A stretch of DNA of 64,000 nucleotides from Pseudomonas sp. FeN3W (GTDB taxonomy: Bacteria; Pseudomonadota; Gammaproteobacteria; Pseudomonadales; Pseudomonadaceae). The position numbers were made by a program, and so were the translations under genes. The stretch lies in the NCBI GenBank assembly GCA_030263805.2, contig CP136010.1, forward strand, positions 4,789,001-4,853,000. Direction: 5' to 3'. The notes beneath the pieces were generated by a model. That model was not told the origin of the DNA. It worked only from the letters and a program-made list of their open reading frames with translations, and did not search any database. Within the stretch, counting starts at the first letter, position 1. Every line of letters starts with the position of its first letter. Below are positions 1 through 8,207 of this stretch, piece by piece.

Positions 1-179
1 AACAGCTGCTGGGTATTCAGCAGCCGACGCTCTCGCAGCAACTCGCCGTATTGCGCCGGGAGGGACTCGTCGCCACACGCCGGGAAGGCAAGCAGGTCTA
101 CTACCGGATCAGCAGCGCCGAGGCGCTGGCGGTGATCACGACGCTTTATCAGCTGTTCTGCGAAGGGGAGCAGCAATGA
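1..179 (+). CDS. ArsR-family transcriptional regulator, BigR-like (5' end outside window)
   Basis: Only the C-terminal part is present: the frame is open from base 3 to the TGA at 177-179. It reads as the recognition-helix and wing portion of an ArsR winged helix (QQPTLSQQLAVLRREGLV, then TRREGKQVYYRI), ending after about 58 residues. ArsR proteins of the BigR/SqrR type sense persulfides and repress sulfide-oxidation operons. The neighbours here (YeeE halves, persulfide dioxygenase, SQR, rhodanese) are what BigR controls elsewhere. The persulfide-sensing cysteines would lie mostly upstream of the window, so the BigR assignment rests on context. Its stop overlaps the next start as ATGA, indicating translational coupling. 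Confidence 0.8.
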   Translation, partial: QLLGIQQPTLSQQLAVLRREGLVATRREGKQVYYRISSAEALAVITTLYQLFCEGEQQ

Positions 180-610
180 CCATCGATTGGATCAACTTCA
201 CACCTTGGACGGCGTTGGTCGGTGGTGTCCTCATCGGCGCCGCGGCCAGCTTGTTCGTCTTGCTCAATGGCCGAATCGCCGGGATCAGCGGCCTGCTCGC
301 CAGTCTGGTGGAGTCGAAGGCCGAGGGGCGAAGTGAAAAACTGCTGTTTCTGCTCGGCATCCTGTTTGCGCCGCTCCTATGGATGCTGCTCGGTAGCCTT
401 CCGGCAATGGAGTTCCAAGCCAACTGGGTCGGGTTGCTGATGGCCGGGCTACTGGTCGGCGTCGGTACTCGCTATGGCTCCGGTTGCACCAGTGGTCATG
501 GGGTCTGCGGGATTTCGCGCCTGTCGCCACGCTCAATCGTCGCCACCCTGGCATTCATGGCCGCCGGCTTAGTCACGGTCTATGTGCTGCGCCATCTGCT
601 GGGAGGCTGA
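176..610 (+). CDS. YeeE/YedE-family membrane transporter, N-terminal half protein
   Basis: A 144-residue integral membrane protein with about four hydrophobic segments. It has the family hallmarks RYGSGCTSGHGVCGISRLSPRS near residues 96-117 and an early GRIAGISGLL motif. YeeE/YedE proteins import thiosulfate or other small sulfur species; in full-length members two such halves lie in one chain, and here they are two genes. The conserved Cys in SGCTSGHGVCG is in the sulfur-relay position of the family. The start overlaps the regulator stop (ATGA) and is preceded by AGGGGAG. Only 2 bases separate it from the second half, so the two are surely co-translated. A role in moving sulfur across the membrane for the adjacent detoxification enzymes is inferred. 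Confidence 0.85.
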   Translation: MTIDWINFTPWTALVGGVLIGAAASLFVLLNGRIAGISGLLASLVESKAEGRSEKLLFLLGILFAPLLWMLLGSLPAMEFQANWVGLLMAGLLVGVGTRYGSGCTSGHGVCGISRLSPRSIVATLAFMAAGLVTVYVLRHLLGG

Positions 611-612
611 AC

Positions 613-1032
613 ATGCGCAAATTCACGTCGTTTGTTGCCGGTCTGCTGTTTGGGTTGGGGTTGCTGCTTTCCGGAATGGCCAACCCGGCCAAGGTCATCG
701 GCTTCCTCGATCTGGCGGGCGCCTGGGATCCCTCGTTGGCGCTGGTGATGGTCGGTGCCATCGCCACGGCGCTGATGCCTTTCAACTGGGCGAGGAAGCA
801 CGAGCGCTCGCTGCTGGATGCGCCGATGCAGCTGCCGATCAAGCGCGAACTGGATGGCCGGCTGATCGGTGGCAGCCTGCTGTTCGGGGTGGGCTGGGGA
901 ATTGCCGGCATCTGTCCGGGCCCGGCCATCGCCATGCTGCTCGGCGGGCACTGGCAGGTCGTGCTTTTCGTTCTCGCCATGCTTGGCGGAATGCTGTTGT
1001 TCTCCGCGCTGGAACGCCGGCGCGCTTGCTGA
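613..1032 (+). CDS. YeeE/YedE-family membrane transporter, C-terminal half protein
   Basis: A 139-residue membrane protein starting at the ATG two bases after the previous stop; a longer in-frame extension upstream merely overlaps the first half. It carries the second YeeE repeat signature, GMANPAKVIGFLDLAGAWDPSLALVMVGA, near residues 20-50, and GWGIAGICPGPAIAMLLGG with the conserved Cys near residue 105. Together with the preceding gene it should form a complete two-repeat sulfur-compound channel in the inner membrane. The pair lies between a BigR-like regulator and a DUF2892 protein, an arrangement known from persulfide-responsive loci. Confidence 0.85.
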   Translation: MRKFTSFVAGLLFGLGLLLSGMANPAKVIGFLDLAGAWDPSLALVMVGAIATALMPFNWARKHERSLLDAPMQLPIKRELDGRLIGGSLLFGVGWGIAGICPGPAIAMLLGGHWQVVLFVLAMLGGMLLFSALERRRAC

Positions 1033-1045
1033 CCGGGAGGTCTTT

Positions 1046-1246
1046 ATGAAAGCCAACGTTGGAACCATTGATCGGGCCTTGCGCATCGTTGTCGGCCTGG
1101 TGCTTATCGGCCTGAGTCTGGGCGGCGTGATCGGTGCCTGGGGCTGGATCGGTCTGTTGCCGCTGGCCACTGGCATCTTCCGCTTCTGCCCGGCATATAC
1201 ACTGCTCGGTATCAAGACTTGCAAGGCGTGCGATTCCAAGCCCTGA
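1046..1246 (+). CDS. DUF2892 (YgaP-like) small inner-membrane protein
   Basis: A 66-residue protein with a strong GGGAGG ribosome site just before the ATG. It begins MKANVGTIDRALRIVVGLVL, the standard DUF2892 opening, followed by two hydrophobic hairpin helices and a C-terminal CPAYTLLGIKTCKAC segment with three cysteines. In E. coli YgaP this domain is the membrane anchor fused to a rhodanese. Here it is free-standing, while a soluble rhodanese is encoded convergently just downstream. A membrane partner for sulfur transfer is a reasonable inference. It is the last gene before a shared bidirectional terminator. Confidence 0.85.
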   Translation: MKANVGTIDRALRIVVGLVLIGLSLGGVIGAWGWIGLLPLATGIFRFCPAYTLLGIKTCKACDSKP

Positions 1247-1267
1247 GATTCCCGGAAGCGAAATAAC

Positions 1268-1296
1268 AAAAGGCCGACATCGATGTCGGCCTTTTT
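1268..1296. terminator. Bidirectional rho-independent terminator
   Basis: A perfect 10-bp stem (AGGCCGACAT / ATGTCGGCCT, 2-base loop) flanked by an A run on the left and a T run on the right. It can therefore serve both the rightward yeeE-type operon and the leftward rhodanese end. Confidence 0.9.
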
Positions 1297-1317
1297 CGTC
1301 TGCGCGGTGCGATCCGG

Positions 1318-1698
1318 CTATTCGAAGCTGGGCAGGCTCGGTTTCACGACAGGTTTGTTCGCGCCGACCCAGGCATCGAACCCGCCGGCAATCGACTTGA
1401 CGTGCAGATAGCCCATCTCCTGCAGCGCCGCTGCGGACAGCGCGGCGCGACCACTGGTCTTGCAATAGAGCACGATGTTTATGTCCCGCGCCGCGAGTTC
1501 CGGCGTGCCGCTGAGCTTGAACTCCAGCAGCCCACGCGGAATGTTGAGGGCACCGGCGATATGGCCTTCACGAAACTCATCCGCCTCGCGTACGTCGATC
1601 AGCGCGTCCGCAGCCTGGATCGCGGCGTCGGCATCCGCGACCGCGACTTCCTGTATATGGGCCCGGGCCTGCTCGACGAGGTCATGTGCGTTCTTCAT
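1318..1698 (-). CDS. Single-domain rhodanese (sulfurtransferase)
   Basis: A 126-residue rhodanese domain. The CH2A-type DVREADEFREGHIAGALNIP segment is at residues 35-54, and the active-site loop is CKTSGR in VLYCKTSGRAAL. Such proteins move sulfane sulfur, for example from glutathione persulfide to sulfite or the reverse, using the loop cysteine as persulfide carrier. There is no signal peptide, so it should be cytosolic. Its ATG overlaps the stop of the SulP gene (ATGA), making it the fourth gene of the minus-strand operon. In this context it most likely links the SQR and dioxygenase products to thiosulfate. Confidence 0.9.
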   Translation of the reverse strand: MKNAHDLVEQARAHIQEVAVADADAAIQAADALIDVREADEFREGHIAGALNIPRGLLEFKLSGTPELAARDINIVLYCKTSGRAALSAAALQEMGYLHVKSIAGGFDAWVGANKPVVKPSLPSFE

Positions 1699-3473
1699 CC
1701 TGCGTTCTCCTTGATGGTGCCAAAGCGTTCACGCTGCCGTTCACGAGCGTGGAGGGTGGTGTCCGGGTCCAGTGCGAGCAGCGCTTCGTACTGGCTGATG
1801 AAAACCTGACCGCCGAAATGCTCTAGGAAATCGGTGTTCCGTAACCGGTCCATCACCGGCCCCTTGACCTCGGAAAGGTGGAGCTGGATGCCTGCCGTGT
1901 GCAGGCGCGCCGTGATGGCCTCGAGACTTTCCAGGGCGCTGGCATCGATCAGGTTCACACCGGGGCACATCAGCACCAGGTGCTCGGCCTGCGGATGGCG
2001 CCCGACCAGCTCGGCGACGCGATCCTCGAGGAAGCGCGCGTTGGGGAAGTACAGGCTCTCGTCGACGCGCACCGAGAGCACCCTCGGACTCTGTATTACG
2101 GCGAAGCGCTCGATGTTGCGGAAATGCTCGCTCCCCGGCAGCTGACCGACCACGGCGATATGCGGCTGGCTGGTGCGCCAGAGGAACAGCAACAGCGACA
2201 GGCCGACACCGAGCAGGATGCCGCTCTCCACGCCGACCAGCAGCACGCCGAGCATGGTGGCAGCCATGGCGGCGGCGTCCTGGCGGGAGTAGCGCCAGGT
2301 GCGCTTGAGTGCGGCGAAATCCACCAGGCTGAGCACCGCGATGATGATCGTAGCGGCCAGCACCGCGTGTGGCAGATTGTGGAACAGTGGCGTGAACAGC
2401 AGCACCGTGAGGCCGATGCCCACGGCAGTCAGCGCGCCAGCCAGTGGCGTCTGCGCGCCGGCGTCGAAGTTGACGACCGAGCGAGCGAAGCCGCCGGACA
2501 CCGGAAAGCCACCACTGAGGGCTGCAGCGACGTTGGCGCCGCCAAGCGCGACCAGCTCCTGATTAGGCTCGATGCGTTCGCGGCGTTTGGCCGCCAGGGT
2601 CTGCGCCACCGAAACCGACTCGACGAAACCGACCAGGCTGATTAGCACCGCCGCCGGCAGCAGCTGCAGCGCCAGCGCCATATCCAGCGTCGGCAGGCTC
2701 ATGCTGGGCAGGCCGCCAGGCACGACGCCGACCACCCGCACGCCGACCTCGGCGAGGTGAAAGGCGCTGACTGTCGCGATCGCCAGCAGCAGGGCGGCGA
2801 CCGGCCCGATCTTGCTCAGCGTGCCGGCGATATGCGGACTCATACCCAAATGCTGCAGCCAAGTGGAGAGGCGGCTGCGCACCAGGTAGAGAAATAGCAG
2901 GCTCGTCGTGCCGACGATGAACGTCGGCAGATGCATTTGCGACAGCGCTCCGAGCAGGCCCCAAACCAGCTCCACGGCGTTTTCACCTCCGGTTGAGATG
3001 CCGAGGATGTGCTTGAGCTGGCCGAGAGCGATGAGGATGCCCGAAGCGCTGATGAAGCCGGAAATCACCGGATGGCTGAGGAAATTCGCCAGAAAGCCCA
3101 GGCGCAGCACGGCCATGAGCAGCAGCACCGCGCCGGAGAGCAGCGCCAGCAGCATGGCCGCGCCTGCATATTCCGCACTACTCGGGGCGAACAACGGTGC
3201 CAAGGCGGCCGCAGTCATCAGCGATACCACTGCCACCGGGCCGACTGCCAGGGTGCGACTGGTGCCGAACAGGGTATAGGCGATCAGCGGCAGCATGCTG
3301 GCGTACAGGCCGGTCACTGGCGGCAGGCCGGCGAGCATGGCGTAGGCGAGGCTCTGTGGGATCAGCATCAGCGTTACGATCAGCGCGGCCAGGCTGTCCT
3401 TGGCGGCGGCCGCGCGATCATAGTGCCTGACCCACTCTAATATGGGCAGGTAGCGGGCCAAGCGCTGCTTCAT
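1695..3473 (-). CDS. SulP-family anion (sulfate/sulfite-type) transporter with STAS domain
   Basis: A 592-residue transporter with the SulP hallmark GLTVxLMLIPQSLAYAMLAGLPPVTGLYAS near residues 35-65, about 11-12 hydrophobic segments, and a cytoplasmic STAS domain at about 440-560 (VRVDESLYFPNARFLEDRV, then VNLIDASALESL). The ATG at 3473 overlaps the stop of the SQR fusion gene (ATGA); a longer frame upstream lies inside that gene and is not used. SulP proteins carry sulfate, bicarbonate or other anions. Being co-translated with sulfide-oxidising enzymes suggests it exports or exchanges the sulfite/sulfate/thiosulfate they make. The substrate is inferred, not visible. Confidence 0.88.
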   Translation of the reverse strand: MKQRLARYLPILEWVRHYDRAAAAKDSLAALIVTLMLIPQSLAYAMLAGLPPVTGLYASMLPLIAYTLFGTSRTLAVGPVAVVSLMTAAALAPLFAPSSAEYAGAAMLLALLSGAVLLLMAVLRLGFLANFLSHPVISGFISASGILIALGQLKHILGISTGGENAVELVWGLLGALSQMHLPTFIVGTTSLLFLYLVRSRLSTWLQHLGMSPHIAGTLSKIGPVAALLLAIATVSAFHLAEVGVRVVGVVPGGLPSMSLPTLDMALALQLLPAAVLISLVGFVESVSVAQTLAAKRRERIEPNQELVALGGANVAAALSGGFPVSGGFARSVVNFDAGAQTPLAGALTAVGIGLTVLLFTPLFHNLPHAVLAATIIIAVLSLVDFAALKRTWRYSRQDAAAMAATMLGVLLVGVESGILLGVGLSLLLFLWRTSQPHIAVVGQLPGSEHFRNIERFAVIQSPRVLSVRVDESLYFPNARFLEDRVAELVGRHPQAEHLVLMCPGVNLIDASALESLEAITARLHTAGIQLHLSEVKGPVMDRLRNTDFLEHFGGQVFISQYEALLALDPDTTLHARERQRERFGTIKENAG

Positions 3474-5218
3474 CCCTTCTTCTCCTGGGTGAAGTCGCAA
3501 GCGTCGGGTGCCTCGGCCGGGCGCGGTTCGAAGTCCAGATGCTTCGGCTCGGCCAGCCATTCATGGCCCTTGAGCATCATCTCGAAGTAGATCGACGGCA
3601 TCCATTGGGTCTTCAGCTTCCAGGCCAGGCGGCGCGGCACTTTCGGGTCGAGCGGGAACGTCGGCAGCAGCTTTCCGCCATAGCCGAACTCGGCGAGGAT
3701 CACCTTGCCGTGCTCGACGGTCAGCGGGCAGGAGCCGTAACCATCGTAGATCGCCCGCGGGCCGCTGCCCTTGAGCACACTCAGCACGTTTTCGGCGACC
3801 ACCGGTGCCTGTTTGCGCACCGCTGCTGCGGTCTTGGCGTTGGGAGCGGAACACACATCGCCGAGGCTGAAGACGTTGCCGAAGCGCGGATGCCGCAGCG
3901 TCTCGTGCTCGGCCTCGAACCAGCCGTCGGCATTGGCCAGGGCGCTGTGGCGAATGAAGTCCGGTGCGTGCTGTGGTGACACCATGTGCAGCAGATCGAA
4001 CTCACGCTCCACCGTGGTACTTTGCCCGGCGCTGTCGGTCACCTTGAACCAGGCCTTGCGCGCCGGTCCGTCGACAGCCACCAGATTGTGGTTGAAGTTC
4101 AGCCGCGCGCCGTAGCGCTCGACGTACTGCATCAGCGCGGGCACGAAGTCTGCGACGCCGAACAGCACCGCGCCAGCCGAACAGAAGTCGACCTCGATAT
4201 CCTTCAGCACGCCTTGCTGGCGCCAGTGATCGCAGGACAGGTACATCGCCTTCTGCGGTGCGCCGGCGCACTTGATCGGCATGGGTGGCTGGGTGAATAG
4301 TGCCTTGCCGCCGCGCAGGTTCTGCACCAGTTGCCAAGTGTAGGGCGCCAGTTCGAAGGCGTAATTCGAGGTCACGCCGAACTTGCCGAGGCTGTCGCGG
4401 GCGCCTTCGATGGCGTCCCAGTCGAGGCTCAGGCCTGGGCAGACCACCAACGCCCGGTAGCCGATGCGACTGCCGTCTTCGAGCACCACTTGCTGGTGCT
4501 CCGGCTCGAAGGCTTCGGCAGCCGCGCGGATCCATTGCGCCTTGGACGGAATGCAGCGACTCATTGCGCGCTCGGTGTTGGCGCGGTCGAATACGCCGGC
4601 GCCTACCAGCGTCCAGCCGGGCTGATAGTAGTGCTGGTCACGAGGTTCGATGATCGCGATGCGTAGTTCGGGATCGCGCTTGAGCAGGCTGGCCGTCACC
4701 GCGCAGCCGGCAGCGCCGCCACCGATCACCAGGACGTCGTAGCGCGGCGTGACGGCGAACTTCGAGGCGCCCGGCAGCGGCAGGTCGGTTGTCGACTGCC
4801 AGTAGCCTTGCATGCGTGGCAGCAGGCCGCTGAGGTCGTAGCTGGCTTGCCGGGCTGTCTGCAGCAACACCTGCGGGTCGAGGTGATGGGCCTCGGCCAG
4901 TGCCCAGAGCGAGGCCGAGCGTGTCCCGGTGCGACAGAAAGCCAGTACCGGTCCTTTGATCCGTTCCAGCAGTGCTCGAAAGGCCGCGACGTCGGCATCA
5001 GTGATCTGACCGGATACCACCGGGAGATGGTGATATTCGAGGCCGGATGCCTCGGCAGCGGCGCGCATGGCATCGCTGGACGGCTGGCCTTCACCCTCGT
5101 TGTCCGGACGGTTGTTGATGACGCAGCGAAATCCGCCGCCGGCCAGCAGGGCCATGTCTGCCGGTTGCAACTGGGCTGCGACGGAGATGAATGGGGTCAG
5201 TCGTTTTATTGTTTGCAT
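3470..5218 (-). CDS. DUF442 phosphatase/rhodanese-like domain fused to sulfide:quinone oxidoreductase
   Basis: A 582-residue, two-domain protein. Residues 1-135 are a DUF442 domain with the loop CRTGTRS at 95-101, which has the six-residue length of a rhodanese active site. Residues 155-582 are an FAD oxidoreductase: GGGAAG at 164-169, PIKCAGAPQK with Cys315, and LGDVCSAPNAKTAAA with Cys454. These two cysteines match the redox pair of the human-type (type II) sulfide:quinone oxidoreductases, which oxidise H2S, pass electrons to quinone and hand the sulfane sulfur to an acceptor. The ATG at 5218 is chosen because GGAGGAC lies just upstream; an in-frame GTG at 5233 would overlap that site. In BigR operons of other bacteria DUF442 is usually attached to the metallo-beta-lactamase instead, so this fusion is unusual. 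Confidence 0.9.
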   Translation of the reverse strand: MQTIKRLTPFISVAAQLQPADMALLAGGGFRCVINNRPDNEGEGQPSSDAMRAAAEASGLEYHHLPVVSGQITDADVAAFRALLERIKGPVLAFCRTGTRSASLWALAEAHHLDPQVLLQTARQASYDLSGLLPRMQGYWQSTTDLPLPGASKFAVTPRYDVLVIGGGAAGCAVTASLLKRDPELRIAIIEPRDQHYYQPGWTLVGAGVFDRANTERAMSRCIPSKAQWIRAAAEAFEPEHQQVVLEDGSRIGYRALVVCPGLSLDWDAIEGARDSLGKFGVTSNYAFELAPYTWQLVQNLRGGKALFTQPPMPIKCAGAPQKAMYLSCDHWRQQGVLKDIEVDFCSAGAVLFGVADFVPALMQYVERYGARLNFNHNLVAVDGPARKAWFKVTDSAGQSTTVEREFDLLHMVSPQHAPDFIRHSALANADGWFEAEHETLRHPRFGNVFSLGDVCSAPNAKTAAAVRKQAPVVAENVLSVLKGSGPRAIYDGYGSCPLTVEHGKVILAEFGYGGKLLPTFPLDPKVPRRLAWKLKTQWMPSIYFEMMLKGHEWLAEPKHLDFEPRPAEAPDACDFTQEKKG

Positions 5219-5240
5219 GTCGACGTCCTCCACGCTTCGG

Positions 5241-6104
5241 CTACAGCACGTCCAGCGGGATCTTCAGGTAGCGTGTGCCGTTGCTTTCCGGCTCGGGCAG
5301 CTCTCCGCCGCGCATGTTGATCTGCACCGAAGGCAGGATCAGCGTCGGCATGCCCAGCGTGGCATCGCGCGCGGTGCGCATGGCGACGAACTGGTCCTCG
5401 CTGATGCCGGCGTGCACGTGCACGTTGTGCTCGCGTTCGGCGGCGACGGTCGTTTCATAGAGGAACTCCTCGCGGCCCGGCGCCTTGTAGTCGTGGCACA
5501 TGAATACCCGCGTGTCGCCCGGCAGGGCGAACAGCTTCTGGATCGACTGGTACAGGGTGCGCGCGTCGCCACCGGGGAAATCGCAGCGGGCGGTTCCGTA
5601 ATCGGGCATGAACAGGGTGTCGCCGACGAAGGCGGCATCGCCGATGACATAGGTCATGCAGGCCGGGGTATGGCCGGGGGTATGGATGGCGCGCGCCTGG
5701 AGGTTGCCGACCTGAAAGGTATCGCCATCGTGGAACAGGTGGTCGAACTGGCGGCCATCGGTCGCAAAGTCGGAACCGGCATTGAACAGCTTGCCGAAGG
5801 TGCCTTGCACCACAGTGATGCGATCACCGATCGCCAGCTGGCCGCCTAGTTGCTGCCTGAGGTACGGCGCCGCGCTCAGATGATCGGCGTGCACGTGGGT
5901 TTCCAGCAGCCACTGCACCTTGAGGTCGTGCTCGCGTACATGGTCGACCAGGCGCTGGGCGGTGGCATGGGAGGTGCGGCCGGATGCCGGGTCGTAGTCC
6001 AGTACTGAATCGATCACCGCGCATTGGCATGTCTGCGTGTCGCTGACCACATAGCTGTAGGTGAAGGTCGTGGGATCGAAGAAGGGTTCGACGTGGGCAT
6101 TCAT
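5241..6104 (-). CDS. Metallo-beta-lactamase-fold persulfide dioxygenase (Blh/ETHE1-like)
   Basis: A 287-residue MBL-fold protein with THVHADH at about 69-75, HTPGHTPACM near 141-150, GDTLF near 161-165 and CHDY near 204-207. These are the metal ligands of the ETHE1/Blh group, which oxidises glutathione persulfide to sulfite with a mononuclear iron. Length and motif order match Blh, the hydrolase-like product of BigR-regulated operons, but without its DUF442 part, which is on the next gene. It is the first gene of the minus-strand sulfide operon, 22 bases before the SQR fusion. The ribosome site GGAGAGGAG precedes the ATG. A CsoR/CstR-type operator lies 23-40 bases upstream of the start. Confidence 0.9.
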   Translation of the reverse strand: MNAHVEPFFDPTTFTYSYVVSDTQTCQCAVIDSVLDYDPASGRTSHATAQRLVDHVREHDLKVQWLLETHVHADHLSAAPYLRQQLGGQLAIGDRITVVQGTFGKLFNAGSDFATDGRQFDHLFHDGDTFQVGNLQARAIHTPGHTPACMTYVIGDAAFVGDTLFMPDYGTARCDFPGGDARTLYQSIQKLFALPGDTRVFMCHDYKAPGREEFLYETTVAAEREHNVHVHAGISEDQFVAMRTARDATLGMPTLILPSVQINMRGGELPEPESNGTRYLKIPLDVL

Positions 6105-6126
6105 GGGCGGGCTCCTCTCCAGGCTT

Positions 6127-6144
6127 CATACCGGTGGGGGTATG
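6127..6144. promoter_or_regulatory. Candidate CsoR/CstR-type operator upstream of the persulfide dioxygenase
   Basis: CATACCGGTGGGGGTATG, containing the 14-mer TACCGGTGGGGGTA. TACC(N)nGGGTA palindromes with a G-rich centre are typical of CsoR-family repressors, which include copper sensors and the persulfide sensor CstR. It sits directly in front of the MBL gene. The same 14-mer with two changes occurs at 9452-9465. No CsoR-family gene is in the window. Confidence 0.5.
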
Positions 6145-6258
6145 TTCGTCTGAATGATCTTAGCCCTGATTTAGGTTATATGTTTAGACTTAATAGTTAT
6201 TAGTGGATTGCGCGCCATTCGCCTCGAGCCCGACAACCAGAGCGCAGCGGTAGACGCG
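6145..6258. promoter_or_regulatory. AT-rich intergenic region, likely promoter of the sulfide operon
   Basis: The stretch between the MBL gene and the exporter ATPase end is strikingly AT-rich at 6160-6205 (TTAGGTTATATGTTTAGACT and onward) compared with its surroundings. BigR operators are AT-rich palindromes, so this is a natural place for the regulator encoded at the left edge to bind. I cannot define a convincing -35/-10 pair; TAAGAT on the minus strand near 6158-6163 is the best -10 candidate. Confidence 0.35.
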
Positions 6259-6990
6259 TTAATGGTTGGACGGATTGGCAGCGTCACTGACGATATGCCC
6301 ATCCACCAGCTGGATGGTCCGCTCGCAGTCGGCCGCGAGGCGCGGGTCATGGGTCACCACCAGTATCGCGCAGCCGAATTGGGCATTGATGCGGTGAAAC
6401 AGCTCGAACACGCTTTGCGCGGTGCGGGTATCGAGGTTGCCGGTCGGCTCGTCGGCCAGCAGCAGAGGCGGGCGGGTCACCAGTGCCCGGGCGATGGCGA
6501 CCCGCTGCTGCTGGCCGCCGGAAATCTGCGTAGGTTTCTTGTCGGCGAACTGCGCCAGCCCGACTTCGTCGAGCAAGCCGTGGGCCAGGTCGATATCCGC
6601 GCGTGATGGCTTGCCGTGACGAATCATCAGCGGCATCAGCACGTTCTCCAGCACGCTGAACGCCGAGATCAGGTGGTGAAACTGGAACACGAAGCCGATT
6701 GCCTGGTTGCGCAGGTGCGTACGCGCTTCATCGTCGCTGTCGCGCGTCGCCTGGCCGAGTACGTACAGCTCGCCGGAACTCGGCGTATCGAGCAGGCCGA
6801 TCAGGTTCAGCAGCGTGCTCTTGCCGGAGCCGGAGGGGCCGATCAACGCTGCCAGTTCACCGCGCTCCAGGCGCAGGTCGACCCCGTGCAACACCTCGGT
6901 TTCCAGTGGCGTGCCTATGTTGAAGGCCTTGCGCACCTGCTCCAGGCGCAGGACTTCATTGGTCGGAGTGGTTGGCAGGGTTTCAGACAT
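6259..6990 (-). CDS. ABC transporter ATP-binding protein (LolD/MacB-type)
   Basis: A 243-residue ATPase: Walker A GPSGSGKST at about 50-58, Q-loop VFQFHHL, signature SGGQQQRVAIARAL, Walker B LLLADEPTGNLD, and switch His in VVTHDPRLA. The pattern is that of the LolD/MacB/FtsE group, which works with FtsX-fold permeases rather than classical importers. The ATG at 6990 lies inside the end of the permease gene (8-base overlap); the longer upstream frame is rejected because it runs into that gene. It is the last gene of the HlyD-permease-ATPase operon. Confidence 0.92.
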   Translation of the reverse strand: MSETLPTTPTNEVLRLEQVRKAFNIGTPLETEVLHGVDLRLERGELAALIGPSGSGKSTLLNLIGLLDTPSSGELYVLGQATRDSDDEARTHLRNQAIGFVFQFHHLISAFSVLENVLMPLMIRHGKPSRADIDLAHGLLDEVGLAQFADKKPTQISGGQQQRVAIARALVTRPPLLLADEPTGNLDTRTAQSVFELFHRINAQFGCAILVVTHDPRLAADCERTIQLVDGHIVSDAANPSNH

Positions 6991-8203
6991 ATCGGATCGC
7001 CACCGCCGGGTCGTAGCGCGCCGCACGCCGCGCCGGCATCGCGGCGGCGAGAACGCCGGTGATCGTCGCCACCAGCATGGCCAGCGGCACCAGTGTCGGA
7101 TCGACCGGGATGGTGAACAGCCGCGGGCCGAATAGATTGAAGACCTGCACCAGACCCCAACCGACGCCACCACCGCAGGCCGAGCCGAGCAGCCCGAGCA
7201 GCCCGCCCTGCAGCAGGAACACGCGCAGGATCTGCCCGCGCGGGCTGCCCATGGCACGCAGGATGCCGATCTCGCGGGTGCGCTGGACGACGCTCACGGC
7301 GAGCACGCTGGCGATGCCAAAGGCCACGGAGATGCCGACGAATACCCGGATCATCTCCGTGGTCATGCTTTGCGAGGCAAGCGCATTGAGCAGTTGTCCG
7401 TTGGTTTCCATCCAGCTTTCGGCGCGCAACCCGGTAAGGCGTGCGAGGCGCTCGGCGACCTGATCGGCTTCGAAGATCTCGGCGACCGTGGTATCGATCA
7501 CCGTGATGCCGCCGGGCAGGTCGAGCAGTGTCTGCGCCTGTTTCAGGTCCAGGTACACGTAGCGCGCATCCAGCTCGCGCACGCCCAACTCGAAGATTCC
7601 GGCGATATCGACGACCGCCTCGCGACCTTCGCCGGCATCCAGGCGCAGCTTGTCGCCGATGCCCAGGCCGAGGTCGCGCGCCAGCTCCTTGCCGATCACC
7701 GCATTGCCGGCACCCACGGTGAACTGCCCGGCGATCAGGTCGTCGGCCAACGGGATGATGCGCTGATAGCGCGGCGGGTCGATGCCGAGCAGGGCCACCG
7801 AGGCGCGGGCCACGCCGCGCCGGGCGATGGCCGGGCCGCTGATTACCGGCGACACCGCGATAATCTGTGCGTCCTGATCGAGCACGTCGCGCACGTCCTG
7901 CCAGTTGATGATCGAGCGCAGGCGCTGCGCCCGCGGACTCTCCAGTATCAGCGACCAGCTGTGATCCCCGGCGGGCAGAATGCGGTTGACCTCGTCCGGC
8001 GGCAGGATGCGGATATGCGCCTGGGTGCCCAGGGTGCGCTCGACCACATTGGCCTGCAGGCCGGTGATCAGCGCCGTGATGAATACGATCACCGCCGAGC
8101 CGACGGTGATGCCGAACATGATCAGCAACGTCTGCATGCGGTTGTCCAGCAGGAAGCGCAGGGCGATCTTCCACTCGGTCCACAGCGAGTCGGCTAGGCG
8201 CAT
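6983..8203 (-). CDS. FtsX/MacB-type ABC permease
   Basis: A 406-residue permease. TM1 is near residues 24-46, followed by a large periplasmic domain of about 230 residues (MacB_PCD type) and three TM helices in the last 130 residues. It has the FtsX motif VVQRTREIGILRAMGSPRGQILRVFLLQG. Such permeases do not move solute through the membrane; they transmit ATPase strokes to a periplasmic adaptor for lipoproteins, siderophores or drugs. The start is 4 bases after the HlyD stop. With the adaptor and ATPase it forms a tripartite-type exporter; an outer-membrane TolC partner is not encoded here. Confidence 0.9.
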   Translation of the reverse strand: MRLADSLWTEWKIALRFLLDNRMQTLLIMFGITVGSAVIVFITALITGLQANVVERTLGTQAHIRILPPDEVNRILPAGDHSWSLILESPRAQRLRSIINWQDVRDVLDQDAQIIAVSPVISGPAIARRGVARASVALLGIDPPRYQRIIPLADDLIAGQFTVGAGNAVIGKELARDLGLGIGDKLRLDAGEGREAVVDIAGIFELGVRELDARYVYLDLKQAQTLLDLPGGITVIDTTVAEIFEADQVAERLARLTGLRAESWMETNGQLLNALASQSMTTEMIRVFVGISVAFGIASVLAVSVVQRTREIGILRAMGSPRGQILRVFLLQGGLLGLLGSACGGGVGWGLVQVFNLFGPRLFTIPVDPTLVPLAMLVATITGVLAAAMPARRAARYDPAVAIRYV

Positions 8204-8207
8204 GCAG

